From: Rhizobiaceae bacterium
GTDB lineage: Bacteria > Pseudomonadota > Alphaproteobacteria > Rhizobiales > Rhizobiaceae
Length of the DNA stretch: 64,000 nucleotides
Direction of reading: 5' to 3'
NCBI GenBank assembly: GCA_023953775.1
Contig: JAMLJD010000020.1
Span: 1 to 64,000 of the forward strand
Positions 54,968-64,000 of the stretch are shown here, piece after piece (position 1 is the first letter of the stretch; the number at the start of each line of letters is the position of its first letter). The position numbers and the translations under genes are program-made. The notes beneath the pieces were generated by a model. That model had not been told where the DNA came from. It saw only the letters and a program-made list of their open reading frames with translations, and made no database searches.

Positions 54968-56050
54968 CTATCTGAGCTTCAGCGTCGAGAGGCCGACCAG
55001 CGCCAGGATCACCGCGATGATCCAGAAGCGGATCACCACCTGGCTTTCCGTCCAGCCCAGCTTCTCGAAATGATGGTGGATCGGCGCCATCAGGAACACC
55101 CGGCGGCCGGTCAGCTTGAACACGGTGACCTGGATGATCACCGACAACGCCTCGACGACGAACAGACCACCGATGATGGCAAGCACGATCTCGTGCTTGG
55201 TCGCAACCGCGACCGTGCCGATGAGCCCGCCGAGCGACAGCGAGCCCGTATCGCCCATGAAGATCGCGGCCGGCGGCGCGTTGAACCAGAGGAAGCCGAG
55301 CCCGGCCCCGATGACGGCACCGAGGATCACGGCCAGCTCGCCAGTGCCGGGCACGAAATGGATCTGCAGGTAGTCCGCGAAGATAGCATTGCCCGACAGA
55401 TAGGCGATGGCGCCGAACGAGGCGGCGGCGACCATGACGGGAACGATCGCCAGCCCGTCGAGGCCGTCAGTCAGATTGACCGCGTTGCCGGCGCCGACGA
55501 TCACGAATGCCGCAATCGGGATGAAGAAGATTCCGAGGTTGAGGAGCACGTCCTTGAAGAACGGAAAGGTCAGTGACGAGGAGAACGGTTCCTCGCCGGC
55601 ATTGACGATGAACCAGCCGGCGGCAAGCGCGATCACGAACTCGGCCGCGAGCCTCAGCTTGCCCGAAAAGCCGAGATGCGTCTGCTTCGTCACCTTGAGA
55701 TAATCGTCGTAGAAGCCGATCGCCCCGAACGACAGCGTCACCAGCAGCACCGCCCAGACATAGACGCTCGACAGGTTCGCCCACAGCAGCGACGAGCCGA
55801 TGATGCCGGTCAGGATCATCAGGCCGCCCATCGTCGGCGTTCCCGCCTTCTTGAAGTGGGTCTGCGGCCCGTCGGCGCGGATCGGCTGCCCCCGCCCCTG
55901 CCGGATGCGCAGCGAATTGATGATCATCGGCCCGAACATGAACACCAGCAGCGCCGAGGTGATCAGCGCCCCGCCGGTCCGGAAGGTGATGTAGCGAAAG
56001 ACGTTGAAAGCGGCGATCTGGTCGGCAAAGCCGACGAGCAGCATCAGCAT
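54968..56050 (-). CDS. mraY: Phospho-N-acetylmuramoyl-pentapeptide transferase
   Basis: A 360-aa inner-membrane enzyme making lipid I from UDP-MurNAc-pentapeptide and undecaprenyl phosphate. Ten hydrophobic helices are evident. Motifs: [19 protein letters not shown], the Asp pair [11 protein letters not shown], the Asn/Asp block [31 protein letters not shown] and [20 protein letters not shown], all canonical. It lies between murF (28 bp) and murD (2 bp). Confidence 0.97.
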   Translation of the reverse strand: MLMLLVGFADQIAAFNVFRYITFRTGGALITSALLVFMFGPMIINSLRIRQGRGQPIRADGPQTHFKKAGTPTMGGLMILTGIIGSSLLWANLSSVYVWAVLLVTLSFGAIGFYDDYLKVTKQTHLGFSGKLRLAAEFVIALAAGWFIVNAGEEPFSSSLTFPFFKDVLLNLGIFFIPIAAFVIVGAGNAVNLTDGLDGLAIVPVMVAAASFGAIAYLSGNAIFADYLQIHFVPGTGELAVILGAVIGAGLGFLWFNAPPAAIFMGDTGSLSLGGLIGTVAVATKHEIVLAIIGGLFVVEALSVIIQVTVFKLTGRRVFLMAPIHHHFEKLGWTESQVVIRFWIIAVILALVGLSTLKLR

Positions 56051-56078
56051 GGAGTTCCCCCTTCCATCTTAGCCCCTC

Positions 56079-57503
56079 TCATCGGCGCACCTGGGCGGCC
56101 GGAAACTTCTCCGTGACGGCCTCCACGAGCCGGGAAAACCCGACGCCGTTCGAAGACTTGATCATCACCGTGTCGCCGCCCTTCAGCATCTTGAGAAGAA
56201 GCGGTTTCAACGCGTCGGTGTCCTCACGATATTCGCTGCTGATCGCCGGCGGCAGCGCGGCGGCGAGCGCCGCCGTTTCCTTGCCGGCCAGAAGCACGAT
56301 ATCGGGCTCTGCCGCGACGACGTTCTGCGCCAGCGCGGTATGGAACTTCGCCGAATGCTGGCCAAGCTCCAGCATGTCGCCGAGCACGGCGATACGCCGC
56401 GCCTTCTCGCCCTTCGGCGCGGAGGCCAGCAGTTCCAGCGCCGCCTTCATCGACACCGGGTTGGCGTTGTAGCTCTCGTCGATCAGGACGATCTCGCCAT
56501 CCTTGTGGGCAAGCACGTGACGCTTGCCGCGGCCGCGTTCGGCCGTGAAACCGGCGAGCGCGGACGCCGCCTTGGCGACGTCGGCGCCGGCGAGCTTTGC
56601 CGTGCCGAGCACGGCAAGCGCGTTCTGCACGATATGCCGGCCGGGCGCGCCGATACGCCCCGACACCTCCTTGCCGGCGATGCGGGCGATGAAATCCGAA
56701 TGGTCGCCGGCGAGATCGCAGCTCAGCAGCTTGAAATTGGCGCGGGCATTGGCGCCAAAACCGTGGATGTTGGCGATTCCGGCTGACTTGGCGGCGGTCT
56801 CGAGCAGTTTCCAGCGCGGATCGTCGCGGTTCACGACGGCGTGGCCGCCGGGCTCGACGCCCTCGAATATCTCCGCCTTGGCCTGCGCGATTTCCTCCAG
56901 GCTCTTGAAATGGCCAAGATGCGCAGGCGCGATCAGCGTGATGATCGCGACATGCGGCCTGACCAGCTTGACCAGTGGCCGGATCTCGCCCGGATGGTTC
57001 ATACCGATCTCGAACACGGCGAAATCGCTGTCGGCGGGAAGACGCGCCAGCGTCAGCGGCACACCCCAGTGATTGTTGAACGACTTGTCGGCGGCGTGCA
57101 CCTTGCCGGCCGCGCCGAGCGCGACCCGCAGCATCTCCTTGGTCGTCGTCTTGCCGGCCGAGCCGGTGACCGCGATGATCTTCGCCTTGCTGCGCTTGCG
57201 GGCGGCGGCACCGACCTTTTCGAGCGCCTTGAGCACGTCGGCGACCACGATCATCGGCATGCTCAGCCGGCCGAGCGAGGGCAGCTTCTCTTCCGCCACG
57301 ACCATCAGCCCGGCACCGGCCGCCATCGCCGCGGTCGCGAATTTATGGCCGTCGAAGCGGTCGCCCTTGATGGCGAAGAATGCATCGCCCGGCTCAAGCG
57401 TGCGCGTGTCGATCGAGATGCCGCCGATCGTCTCCGGCAGCTTGCCCAGCGGGCGGCCTCCGGTCGCTGCGACCAGCGCCTGCGTGTCCCACAGCGCCGT
57501 CAT
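56079..57503 (-). CDS. murF: UDP-N-acetylmuramoyl-tripeptide--D-alanyl-D-alanine ligase
   Basis: A 474-aa Mur ligase adding D-Ala-D-Ala. The N-terminal domain has [20 protein letters not shown]; the P-loop is [19 protein letters not shown]; the catalytic strand is [20 protein letters not shown] and [20 protein letters not shown]; the C-terminal domain includes [20 protein letters not shown]. It overlaps the murE stop by 4 nt, indicating translational coupling. Confidence 0.97.
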   Translation of the reverse strand: MTALWDTQALVAATGGRPLGKLPETIGGISIDTRTLEPGDAFFAIKGDRFDGHKFATAAMAAGAGLMVVAEEKLPSLGRLSMPMIVVADVLKALEKVGAAARKRSKAKIIAVTGSAGKTTTKEMLRVALGAAGKVHAADKSFNNHWGVPLTLARLPADSDFAVFEIGMNHPGEIRPLVKLVRPHVAIITLIAPAHLGHFKSLEEIAQAKAEIFEGVEPGGHAVVNRDDPRWKLLETAAKSAGIANIHGFGANARANFKLLSCDLAGDHSDFIARIAGKEVSGRIGAPGRHIVQNALAVLGTAKLAGADVAKAASALAGFTAERGRGKRHVLAHKDGEIVLIDESYNANPVSMKAALELLASAPKGEKARRIAVLGDMLELGQHSAKFHTALAQNVVAAEPDIVLLAGKETAALAAALPPAISSEYREDTDALKPLLLKMLKGGDTVMIKSSNGVGFSRLVEAVTEKFPAAQVRR

Positions 57504-58948
57504 GCGGCCCGCTCCGCGATCGCCTTGCGCACCTCTTCGTGGTCCGAGAACGGAAACGTTTCGGTGCCGACGGTCTGGCCTTCCTCGTGACCCTTTCCGG
57601 CGACGATGAGCGTATCCCCGGGCGCCAGCGCCGCCACGGCCTCGCGGATCGCCTGGCGCCGGTCGCCGATCTCCAGTGCGCCCGGTGCCGCGGCCATCAC
57701 CTCGGCGCGGATGGCGGCGGGGTCCTCGGTGCGCGGATTGTCGTCGGTCACGATCGTGACGTCGGCAAGCCGGGTCGCGATCTCGCCCATTATCGGCCGC
57801 TTGCCGCGATCCCGGTCGCCGCCGCAGCCGAACACCACCACGACCCTGCCGGTCGTGAACGGCCGCACCGATGTCAGCACGTTTTCAAGCGCCTCGGGCT
57901 TGTGGGCATAGTCGACATAGACCGGCGCCCCGTTCGGTGCGGTACCGACGAGTTCGAGCCGTCCCGAAGCGCCTTTCAGCCGTTCGAGGGCCGCGAAGGC
58001 GGTATCGGGATCGACGCCGGTCGAGAGCGCCAGCCCGGCCGCGACGAGCGCGTTCGATATCTGGAAATCGCCGGCGAGCGGCAGGTCGATCTCGCGGATC
58101 GTGCCGTCGAAGGAGAGTTCGGCGCGCTGCCGATGGCGCTCGTGCTCGGTCCGCTTCAGGCAGATGAAGTCGCCCTTGCGGCCGACTGTGCGGACGTGGA
58201 GACCCGCATCTGCCGCGACCTCGATCGTCGGCTGCGACCACGCATCGTCGGCGAAGATGACGGCTGGCGCACCCTTGCCGAGAAGATCGCGGAACAACCG
58301 CATCTTGGCGCGGTGATAGTCCTCGATGTCGGGGTGGTAGTCGAGGTGATCGCGCCCGAGATTGGTGAAGCCGCCCGCCGCCAGCTTCACCCCGTCCAGC
58401 CGGTGCTGGTCGAGGCCGTGGCTTGACGCCTCCATCGACGCATGGGTGACGCCGCCATCGGCAAGCTCGGCGAGCAGTCGGTGCAGCGACACCGGGTCCG
58501 GCGTCGTCAGCGAACCATATTCGCTGCGGCCGGGCGCTACCACGCCGGTCGTCCCGATGCTCGCGGCGGCATATCCGGCGTGTTCCCAAATCTGGCGCAG
58601 GAAGGAAGCGACAGACGTCTTGCCGCTGGTTCCGGTCACCGCTGCCATGGTCGCGGGCTGGCGGCCGAAAAACAGCGCAGCGGCCTGCGAAAGCGCCAGG
58701 CGGGGATCCTCTACCTCAAGCACCGGGATGGGAAAATCGCCAGCCACCGCATCCCGCGCGGCGACGATCGCGACCGCCCCGCGCGCGGCGGCGTCCTGCG
58801 CGAACCGCGCGCCGTCGGTCTTGGAGCCGTGGACGGCAAAGAACAGCGCGCCGGGAACGACGGCGCGCGAGTCGGCCGTCATGGCACCGACCTCGAGCCC
58901 GCCGGAGCTGTCGACGGGCAGGATGCGGGAAAATTCACTGAGTTTCAT
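57500..58948 (-). CDS. murE: UDP-N-acetylmuramoyl-tripeptide synthetase (meso-diaminopimelate-adding)
   Basis: A 482-aa Mur ligase. The P-loop [20 protein letters not shown] has Ser where many members have Asn. [18 protein letters not shown] carries the catalytic region, [20 protein letters not shown] the Mg site. The motif DDNPRTEDP indicates meso-diaminopimelate rather than lysine as the added residue. The ATG at 58948 begins [11 protein letters not shown]; the open extension to 59002 lacks similarity. It follows ftsI by 60 bp. Confidence 0.97.
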   Translation of the reverse strand: MKLSEFSRILPVDSSGGLEVGAMTADSRAVVPGALFFAVHGSKTDGARFAQDAAARGAVAIVAARDAVAGDFPIPVLEVEDPRLALSQAAALFFGRQPATMAAVTGTSGKTSVASFLRQIWEHAGYAAASIGTTGVVAPGRSEYGSLTTPDPVSLHRLLAELADGGVTHASMEASSHGLDQHRLDGVKLAAGGFTNLGRDHLDYHPDIEDYHRAKMRLFRDLLGKGAPAVIFADDAWSQPTIEVAADAGLHVRTVGRKGDFICLKRTEHERHRQRAELSFDGTIREIDLPLAGDFQISNALVAAGLALSTGVDPDTAFAALERLKGASGRLELVGTAPNGAPVYVDYAHKPEALENVLTSVRPFTTGRVVVVFGCGGDRDRGKRPIMGEIATRLADVTIVTDDNPRTEDPAAIRAEVMAAAPGALEIGDRRQAIREAVAALAPGDTLIVAGKGHEEGQTVGTETFPFSDHEEVRKAIAERAA

Positions 58949-59008
58949 CAGTTTCCAGTCGAAAGTCTCGGATCGCCGATGGTCCCCTGCTCCCCGCCGC
59001 AAAGAGAA

Positions 59009-60709
59009 TCACTGATGCGAGACGAGAAGAGCCCCACTTTCATGGCCGAATTCGGGCTTCACGCCAAGCAGCGGCGCCGCGCGGCTGATGATCGCCGACG
59101 TCAGCGGCGCGGCATTCAGGCCGGAGGTCGCGCCGATGCCCGGTTTCTCGGATTTCGGTTCGTCGAGGATGACCAGCACCACATATTCGGGATCCTGGAT
59201 CGGAAAAGCGGACAGGAAGGCATTGAAGCGCTTGTCGCTCGAATACTTCCCGTTGACGACCTTTTCGGCGGTGCCTGTCTTGCCGCCGACGAAATAGCCG
59301 GGCACGTCGGCACGCCGGCCGGAGCCTTTCTCGACGTTCAGCCGGAACAGGTAGCGCATCGCGTCGGTGGTGCGCGGATCGAGCACCTGCACCGCCTTCG
59401 CGTCGGCTTCCTGGGGCGTGCGCGGCAGGAATGTCGGGTTCATGAGCCGGCCGCCATTCATCAGCGCCACCGCGCCGACAGCCGTCTGGAGCGGCGTCGT
59501 CGCCATGCCGTGGCCGAAGGCGATGGTGATCGAGTTGAGCTTCTTCCATTCCGTCGGTTCGGTCGGGATGGCGACTTCCGGCAGTTCGGTATCAAGTCTG
59601 TCGAGCAGCCCGAGCCGCTTGATGAACTCGCGATGACCCTCGATGCCGATCGTATCGGCGATCTTCGCGCTGCCGATGTTCGACGAGTAGATGAAGATTT
59701 CGGGAACCGTCAGCACCCGGCGCTTGCCGTGGAAATCCTTGATTGTGAAGCGTCCGAAATGCAGCGGTCGCGTCGCGTCGAAGGTCGAGTTCAGATTGAC
59801 CTTGCCGGAATCCAGACCCATGGCGAGCGTGTACGCCTTTATGGTCGAACCCATCTCGTAGACGCCGGCCGACATGCGGTTGAGGCGGTCCTTCTCGTTG
59901 GCGTTGTAAGGATTGTTGGGGTCGTAGTCGGGCAGTGAGGCCATCGCCAGCACCTCGCCGGTGCGTGCGCTGAGGATCACCGCGCCGGCCGCGATCGCCT
60001 TGTAGCGCTCCATCGCCCGGGTGAGTTCGTCGTGCACGACATGCTGGACGCGCAGGTCGATCGACAGCTTCACGGGCGCGAGGTCGGCGGCAAGGCCGGT
60101 CGCCTGAAGGTCGGCGAGGCCCTGATCGTCGACATATTTCTCCATGCCGGCGATGCCCTTGTTGTCGATATTGGTCAGCCCGACGATATGGGCTGCCGTG
60201 ACGCCGGCTGGGTAGAACCGGCGCTTCTCGGTGCGGAACCCGATGCCGGGAATGCCGAGCTGCATGATCTCGCCCTGCTGGCGCGGGGTGAGCTGGCGCC
60301 TGAGCCACACGAAGCCCGCGCCGCTGGTCAGCCGGTTGTAGGTCTGCTCGTAGTTGATATCCGGAAGGACGGTCGCGAGTTTCTCGATCGCCTCGTTGGC
60401 ATCGACGATCCGGCGCGGTTCGCCGAACAGCGAGGCGGTCTTGATGTCGGTCGCGAGCACCTCGCCGTTGCGGTCGACGATATCCGGCCGCGATGCCGTG
60501 ACCCGCGACGCCGGGCTGCCGCTCGCGTCGACGTCCTGGAAGCCGAAATAGAGCAGGCGCGCCGCGATCACGCCGTAGATCGACATGAAGATGATCATCG
60601 TCATCAGGACGCGCAGGCGCGCCCGTCCGATCACCGACTTGCCGGCGCCCTGCATCACGATGCGATGCCCGGTGGCGGAATGGGCGTCTGCCATCGTGCC
60701 GCCGCTCAT
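59009..60709 (-). CDS. ftsI: Septal peptidoglycan transpeptidase FtsI (PBP3)
   Basis: A 566-aa class B penicillin-binding protein. One membrane helix near residues 33-54 (LRVLMTMIIFMSIYGVIAAR) anchors it. The non-penicillin-binding domain begins with ASRPDIVDRNGEVLATDIKT. Catalytic motifs are all present: SxxK as GSTIKAYT (Ser288, Lys291), SxN as YSSNIG (341-343) and KTG as GGKTGTAEK (476-478). The ATG at 60709 overlaps the ftsL stop by 4 nt. A second possible start (MADAHS) lies five codons in. Confidence 0.97.
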   Translation of the reverse strand: MSGGTMADAHSATGHRIVMQGAGKSVIGRARLRVLMTMIIFMSIYGVIAARLLYFGFQDVDASGSPASRVTASRPDIVDRNGEVLATDIKTASLFGEPRRIVDANEAIEKLATVLPDINYEQTYNRLTSGAGFVWLRRQLTPRQQGEIMQLGIPGIGFRTEKRRFYPAGVTAAHIVGLTNIDNKGIAGMEKYVDDQGLADLQATGLAADLAPVKLSIDLRVQHVVHDELTRAMERYKAIAAGAVILSARTGEVLAMASLPDYDPNNPYNANEKDRLNRMSAGVYEMGSTIKAYTLAMGLDSGKVNLNSTFDATRPLHFGRFTIKDFHGKRRVLTVPEIFIYSSNIGSAKIADTIGIEGHREFIKRLGLLDRLDTELPEVAIPTEPTEWKKLNSITIAFGHGMATTPLQTAVGAVALMNGGRLMNPTFLPRTPQEADAKAVQVLDPRTTDAMRYLFRLNVEKGSGRRADVPGYFVGGKTGTAEKVVNGKYSSDKRFNAFLSAFPIQDPEYVVLVILDEPKSEKPGIGATSGLNAAPLTSAIISRAAPLLGVKPEFGHESGALLVSHQ

Positions 60710-61080
60710 TGCACGACACCGCCGGTCTTCTGGTCGTCGATGCCGTTGTCGGCGACGCCGCCGAGGCGTTTCTCGGTAAAGTCCTCGATCTCGAGCTGCC
60801 GTTCGGGCAATTCGTCCAGATCGGCGATCTGGCGCGCGTCGACCGGCTCCAGTTGCAGCTCGTCGTGGAAGCGGTCGGCGAGCCGCTGCAGCCGCGACGG
60901 CTGGGTCAGCAGGCTCCAGTCGGCCTTCAGCACGTCGATCCGGTCTTCCTCGGAATTGATCGCCGATTGCAGGCGCCGCACCTCGCCATACTGGCGCTCG
61001 GCGTCATGCTTGGTCTTGTAGGTGAAGGCGGCGGCCGAAACCATCACCGCGATCAGCACCATGTCGGTCGTACGGAACAC
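60706..61080 (-). CDS. ftsL: Cell division protein FtsL
   Basis: A 124-aa bitopic protein with an N-terminal helix (about residues 6-21, DMVLIAVMVSAAAFTY), then a coiled coil (HDAERQYGEVRRLQSAINSE, EDRIDVLKADWSLLTQPSRL) and an acidic tail. The WSLLTQPSRLQRLADRF segment is typical of alphaproteobacterial FtsL. The start is GTG at 61080, 7 bp after rsmH. It partners FtsB-like and FtsQ proteins in activating FtsWI. Confidence 0.9.
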   Translation of the reverse strand: MFRTTDMVLIAVMVSAAAFTYKTKHDAERQYGEVRRLQSAINSEEDRIDVLKADWSLLTQPSRLQRLADRFHDELQLEPVDARQIADLDELPERQLEIEDFTEKRLGGVADNGIDDQKTGGVVQ

Positions 61081-61087
61081 CTTGGTC

Positions 61088-62107
61088 TCACTCTCCCCCG
61101 GCGGCGCGGGCGTCTGGAAGTCTCGGAATATCGAAAATTGACAGGTCGGCGGGTAGCGCCGGCCGGTCGGTACGCACCGCGGCGCGCAGCCGGGCCGACC
61201 GGGCGCGCGGATTGCGCTCGGTCTCGGCTTCGGCGGGCGCCACCGGCTTGGCGACCGGATCGAAGGTTGCGGGCCGTTCGGCGACCTGAGGCATGTGGCG
61301 CGAACCGCCGGTCTTGCCCGATCTGTCGGCGAGAAACCGCTTCACAATGCGGTCCTCAAGCGAATGGAAGCTCACGACGGCCAGCCGTCCGCCCGGCTTC
61401 AGCGCGCGCTCGGCCGCGAACAGCGCCTGCGCCAGTTCGCCGAGCTCGTCATTGACGAAGATGCGCAGCCCCTGGAAGGTCCGCGTCGCGGGATGGATCC
61501 TGTCCTTCGGACCCTTGCCGACGGTCCTTTCGACCAGTTCGGCCAGATCGCGCGTGCGCTCGAAGGGCCGCGTCGCGCGCCGCTTCTCGATGGCGCGTGC
61601 GACACGTCCCGCATGGCGCTCTTCGCCGAGGATGCCGATGATGCGGGTCAGGTCGGAAGCCTTGAACGTGTTGACGACATCGGCCGCGGACGGTCCGTCC
61701 TGCGCCATACGCATGTCGAGCGGCCCGTCCATGCGGAAGGAAAAGCCGCGCTCGGCCTGATCGAGCTGCATGGACGACACGCCGACGTCGAGCACCACGC
61801 CGTCAACAGCCTCGCCGGCGATCCCGGCAAGATCCGAAAACCGGCCGTGAACCAGCCGAAGCCGGCCCGGAAATTCCTCGACCATCGCCGACCCCGCCGC
61901 GATCGCGTCGGGGTCACGGTCGATCGCAATGACGGTCGCGCCTGCGTCCAGAAGCGCCCGCGAATAGCCGCCGGCCCCGAAGGTGCCGTCGACCACGCTC
62001 GCTCCGTCGAGCGGCGCCAGCGCGGCCAGAACCTCGTCGAGCAGGACCGGAATGTGGCGGGCCGGTCCGCCACCGGCGTGGAGGTCCGCGCCGGGGCCCG
62101 CCATCAT
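61088..62107 (-). CDS. rsmH: 16S rRNA (cytosine(1402)-N(4))-methyltransferase
   Basis: A 339-aa SAM-dependent enzyme. The first block [20 protein letters not shown] and motif [21 protein letters not shown] are typical; [53 protein letters not shown] and [17 protein letters not shown] complete the family pattern. The ATG at 62107 overlaps the mraZ stop (ATGA), with a second ATG next to it; the long upstream frame is not coding. Confidence 0.97.
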   Translation of the reverse strand: MMAGPGADLHAGGGPARHIPVLLDEVLAALAPLDGASVVDGTFGAGGYSRALLDAGATVIAIDRDPDAIAAGSAMVEEFPGRLRLVHGRFSDLAGIAGEAVDGVVLDVGVSSMQLDQAERGFSFRMDGPLDMRMAQDGPSAADVVNTFKASDLTRIIGILGEERHAGRVARAIEKRRATRPFERTRDLAELVERTVGKGPKDRIHPATRTFQGLRIFVNDELGELAQALFAAERALKPGGRLAVVSFHSLEDRIVKRFLADRSGKTGGSRHMPQVAERPATFDPVAKPVAPAEAETERNPRARSARLRAAVRTDRPALPADLSIFDIPRLPDARAAGGE

Positions 62108-62568
62108 TCCGTGCCCCCGTCCGCCCTCGTCGAGGCGGCTTGCCGTAGTCGCAGCAGCCGGGCCCGTACTTCCGCGCCATAGGCCGCGAGCCTGCCCGGC
62201 TCCCATATCTGGAAGAAGTGCCCTCGCCCCACGAAGGCCACCTCGTCCGTAATGCCCGTATGCCCGCGCAGGAACTCGCTCACCGTGATGCGCCCGTCCT
62301 GGTCCAGCTTCAGGAATGCCCCGTCGCCGTAGCAGAAGAAGGCCATGTCGTCGGCGGTCTGGAGGAACGGGTCCTCCTGCGCGATCCGCTTCTGGTAGAC
62401 GTCGAGCAGATCCTGCCCGCCGACATCCAGCGCCGGAATGTCCAGTGCCCGCAGCGCATAGAGCTCCGAAAAGCCGCGCTGCTGGAGAATCGTGCGGAAC
62501 TTCGCCGGCACGGAGACCCGTCCCTTGGCGTCGATCCTGTTCACCGAACTGGACAGAAACAGGTCCAT
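62104..62568 (-). CDS. mraZ: Transcriptional regulator MraZ
   Basis: A 154-aa DNA-binding repressor of the dcw operon, made of two SpoVT/AbrB-like halves: [20 protein letters not shown] near the N-terminus and [19 protein letters not shown] in the second half with [21 protein letters not shown] 62568 is favoured; the GTG just before it (62571) is a near equivalent, and no strong ribosome site is visible. A set of 10-bp-spaced repeats upstream (62754-62787) is the likely MraZ operator, so autoregulation is expected. Confidence 0.95.
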   Translation of the reverse strand: MDLFLSSSVNRIDAKGRVSVPAKFRTILQQRGFSELYALRALDIPALDVGGQDLLDVYQKRIAQEDPFLQTADDMAFFCYGDGAFLKLDQDGRITVSEFLRGHTGITDEVAFVGRGHFFQIWEPGRLAAYGAEVRARLLRLRQAASTRADGGTE

Positions 62569-62968
62569 CACGCATGACAGCCGCTTGCGCCGCCGCACCC
62601 CTTCTCATCGCACCTTCCGCGCGCCGCACGCGGCTCCTCGATACGTCCCGCCCGTTCCAGTCAGACAATGCGTTTCCTGTTCCCGCAGCCGCAAAGGCAG
62701 CAGGTTTGGGCAACGCTTCGACCTTTACTGAAACGACATCCTGACTGGCTTTACGGGATAACATGGGCTGATATGGGCGTCAACGGGAACTGGCTTCACG
62801 ATCGGCGTTCCGGAAGCCGAATTCGCTCCTTCTGCGGGTCATCGCCGATTTATGCTCCATTAAGCCTAACGAACCGTTTCGATCGCCCTGGCCGGGCGCC
62901 GTTTCGGCTTGCTCCGGCTGTCGCGCCCGCATAGAGCGGATCGTGATACGGTTTGGAGACAACCAGAA
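62569..62968. other. Divergent intergenic region between mraZ and the PLP enzyme gene
   Basis: No credible gene is seen in these 400 bp. The mraZ leader (62569 to about 62745) is C-rich on the plus strand and contains no terminator. The MraZ repeats and the dcw promoter lie at 62754-62787. The remaining 180 bp would hold the promoter of the divergent enzyme gene, whose ribosome site (TTTGGAGA, 62952-62959) is clear. Confidence 0.5.
62754..62787 (-). promoter_or_regulatory. dcw promoter overlapped by four MraZ-type repeats
   Basis: On the plus strand CGGG, TGGG, TGGG, CGGG begin at 62754, 62764, 62774 and 62784, each preceded by A, with an exact 10-bp period. This agrees with published MraZ boxes (GTGGG-like repeats with 5-nt spacers). 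On the minus strand, TTGACG (complement of 62778-62783), a 17-bp spacer and TATCCC (complement of 62755-62760) form a -35/-10 pair within the repeats. MraZ binding would block it. The promoter is predicted by consensus only. Confidence 0.65.
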
Positions 62969-64000
62969 ATGACCGAACCCACCCGGTCGCGCGCCGCGCG
63001 CCTGCCCCACCTTCGCCGCGACGAACTCGACAAGGGCGACCCCGTCCCCTTGCCGCTCACCATGGCCTCGATCTTCCACGTTCCCGGCGACCCGGCCGGC
63101 TTCAACCAGTACGGCCGTTTCCACAATCCGACATGGGAAGCGACGGAGACGCTGCTGTCGCACCTCGAAGACGCGCCCTGCGTGGCCTTTCCGTCCGGTA
63201 TGGCGGCGATTTCCGCGGTCTTTTTCGCGCTTTTGAAGTCGGGCGACCGCATCCTGCTGCCGTCCGACGGCTACTACACGACCCGCTCGCTCGCCGAGCG
63301 TTTCCTGAAGCCGATGGGGATCGCCTACGACACCCGCCCGACCGCGTCGTTCCTCGACGGCGGCTTCGCGGGCTACCGCATGGTGTTCGTCGAAACGCCG
63401 GCCAATCCCGGCCTCGATCTGTGCGACATCGCAGCCGTCTCAAAGCTCGCCCGCGATGCCGGCGCGATGGTGGTGGCCGACAACACCACAATGACGCCCT
63501 ACGGCCAGCGCCCGCTGGACCTTGGCGCCGACATCGTCGTCGCGGCCGACACCAAGGCGCCCAACGGTCATTCGGACACGCTGTACGGCCATGTCGCAAG
63601 CCGCGACACAGCCGTGATCGAGGCCGTCAGGGACTGGCGCAAGTTGGCCGGCGGCATTCCCGGGCCATTCGAATCCTGGCTGGTGCATCGCGGGCTGGAA
63701 ACGCTGGAGGTCCGCTTCGACCGCATGTGCTCCTCGGCCGAAACGATTGCCCCGCGGCTGGCGGCGCATAAGGCCGTGCGCGCCGTCCGGTTCCCGGGGC
63801 TCGACGGCGATCCCTCGCACAATCTCGCCCGTGCACAGATGGAGCGCTTCGGCTTCCTGATTTCGTTCGTTCTCGACGGCGATGCGCAGGCGGAAGCCTT
63901 CATCGATAGCTGCGAGCTTCTGCAGCCGGCGACGTCCTTCGGCGGCCTGCATTCTTCGGCCGAACGCCGCGCGCGCTGGGGCGACGCCGTGGAGCCGGGC
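62969..64000 (+). CDS. PLP-dependent Cys/Met-metabolism enzyme, cystathionine gamma-lyase-like (3' end beyond window)
   Basis: ATG at 62969 (MTEPTRSRAARLPHLRRDEL) opens a frame that reaches the right edge, 344 codons. It is a fold-type I trans-sulphuration enzyme: QYGRFHNPTWEATETLLSHL (Tyr of the cofactor phosphate site), CVAFPSGMAAISAVFFALL, FVETPANPGLDLCDIAAVSK and VVADNTTMTPYGQRP. The PLP lysine is Lys196 in AADTKAPNGHSD, where the family more often has S-x-TK. Substrate specificity (cystathionine, homocysteine or methionine derivatives) cannot be read from the sequence. It diverges from mraZ and has a good ribosome site. Confidence 0.88.
   Translation, partial: MTEPTRSRAARLPHLRRDELDKGDPVPLPLTMASIFHVPGDPAGFNQYGRFHNPTWEATETLLSHLEDAPCVAFPSGMAAISAVFFALLKSGDRILLPSDGYYTTRSLAERFLKPMGIAYDTRPTASFLDGGFAGYRMVFVETPANPGLDLCDIAAVSKLARDAGAMVVADNTTMTPYGQRPLDLGADIVVAADTKAPNGHSDTLYGHVASRDTAVIEAVRDWRKLAGGIPGPFESWLVHRGLETLEVRFDRMCSSAETIAPRLAAHKAVRAVRFPGLDGDPSHNLARAQMERFGFLISFVLDGDAQAEAFIDSCELLQPATSFGGLHSSAERRARWGDAVEPG

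Noticed and set aside
57500-58948. MurE P-loop TGTSGKTS as a defect
   Set aside because: Only the Asn position before Gly-Lys differs; Gly-Lys-Thr is intact and similar variants occur among alphaproteobacterial MurE, so the enzyme should be active.

Overview
The window is a GC-rich stretch of an alphaproteobacterial chromosome, most likely order Hyphomicrobiales (Rhizobiales), near Mesorhizobium/Phyllobacteriaceae. The indications are a circularly permuted two-piece tmRNA gene encoding the tag ANDNYAEVRLAA, an alpha-type SspB, DUF1127, DUF4169, DUF2853 and DUF4424 proteins, a dense cluster of GANTC (CcrM) sites, and a complete rhizobial-style dcw cluster joined to lpxC, bamD, recN and ligA. 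The taxon is inferred from gene content, not from a search.

Left part (1-37.5 kb) is a mosaic of housekeeping and accessory genes in short units. A truncated DUF4424 gene, thyA, a YHS-domain protein and a DUF2853 protein lie on the minus strand. They are followed by the permuted ssrA gene, a P-loop ATPase and the sspB-DUF4169-RHH unit. SspB delivers ssrA-tagged proteins to ClpXP, so tag and adaptor are encoded within about 1 kb. Next come a very large AsmA protein, a GlcD-type FAD oxidase, a thioesterase coupled to a ClC transporter, a TMEM43 protein, an unusual kinase-like fusion, DUF1993 and glyoxalase-like proteins, a 58-aa exported peptide, and a UvrD helicase with an in-frame palindromic insertion. 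After these are DUF6544, a cupin divergent from a CadC-like membrane regulator, a lipoprotein L,D-transpeptidase, a CPBP protease, a DUF4239 protein, PPK2, a VOC gene broken by an in-frame TAG, a complete TRAP operon (DctQ-DctM-DctP) ending in a clear terminator, a hexapeptide acyltransferase, CreA, SCO, PrmA, DUF1127, a Xaa-Pro aminopeptidase-type enzyme and AzlCD.

Right part (37.6-62.6 kb) is one minus-strand block of cell-wall and division genes, in transcription order mraZ-rsmH-ftsL-ftsI-murE-murF-mraY-murD-ftsW-murG-murC-murB, a 238-bp gap, ddl-ftsQ-ftsA-ftsZ, then lpxC, bamD, recN, ligA. Many junctions overlap by 1-4 nt, implying translational coupling. The cluster makes and translocates lipid II (Mur ligases, MraY, MurG), polymerises and cross-links septal peptidoglycan (FtsW, FtsI) and builds the Z ring (FtsA, FtsZ, FtsQ, FtsL). 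lpxC and bamD add outer-membrane biogenesis; recN and ligA add DNA repair.

Two control regions stand out. Upstream of mraZ, four (C/T)GGG repeats with an exact 10-bp period lie across a -35/-10 pair, as expected for MraZ autoregulation. Between murB and ddl, nine GANTC sites fall within 142 bp, suggesting a methylation-sensitive, cell-cycle-controlled promoter for ddl-ftsQAZ. A PLP-dependent Cys/Met-metabolism enzyme diverges from mraZ and runs off the right edge. No rRNA, tRNA, IS element, prophage or CRISPR array was seen.
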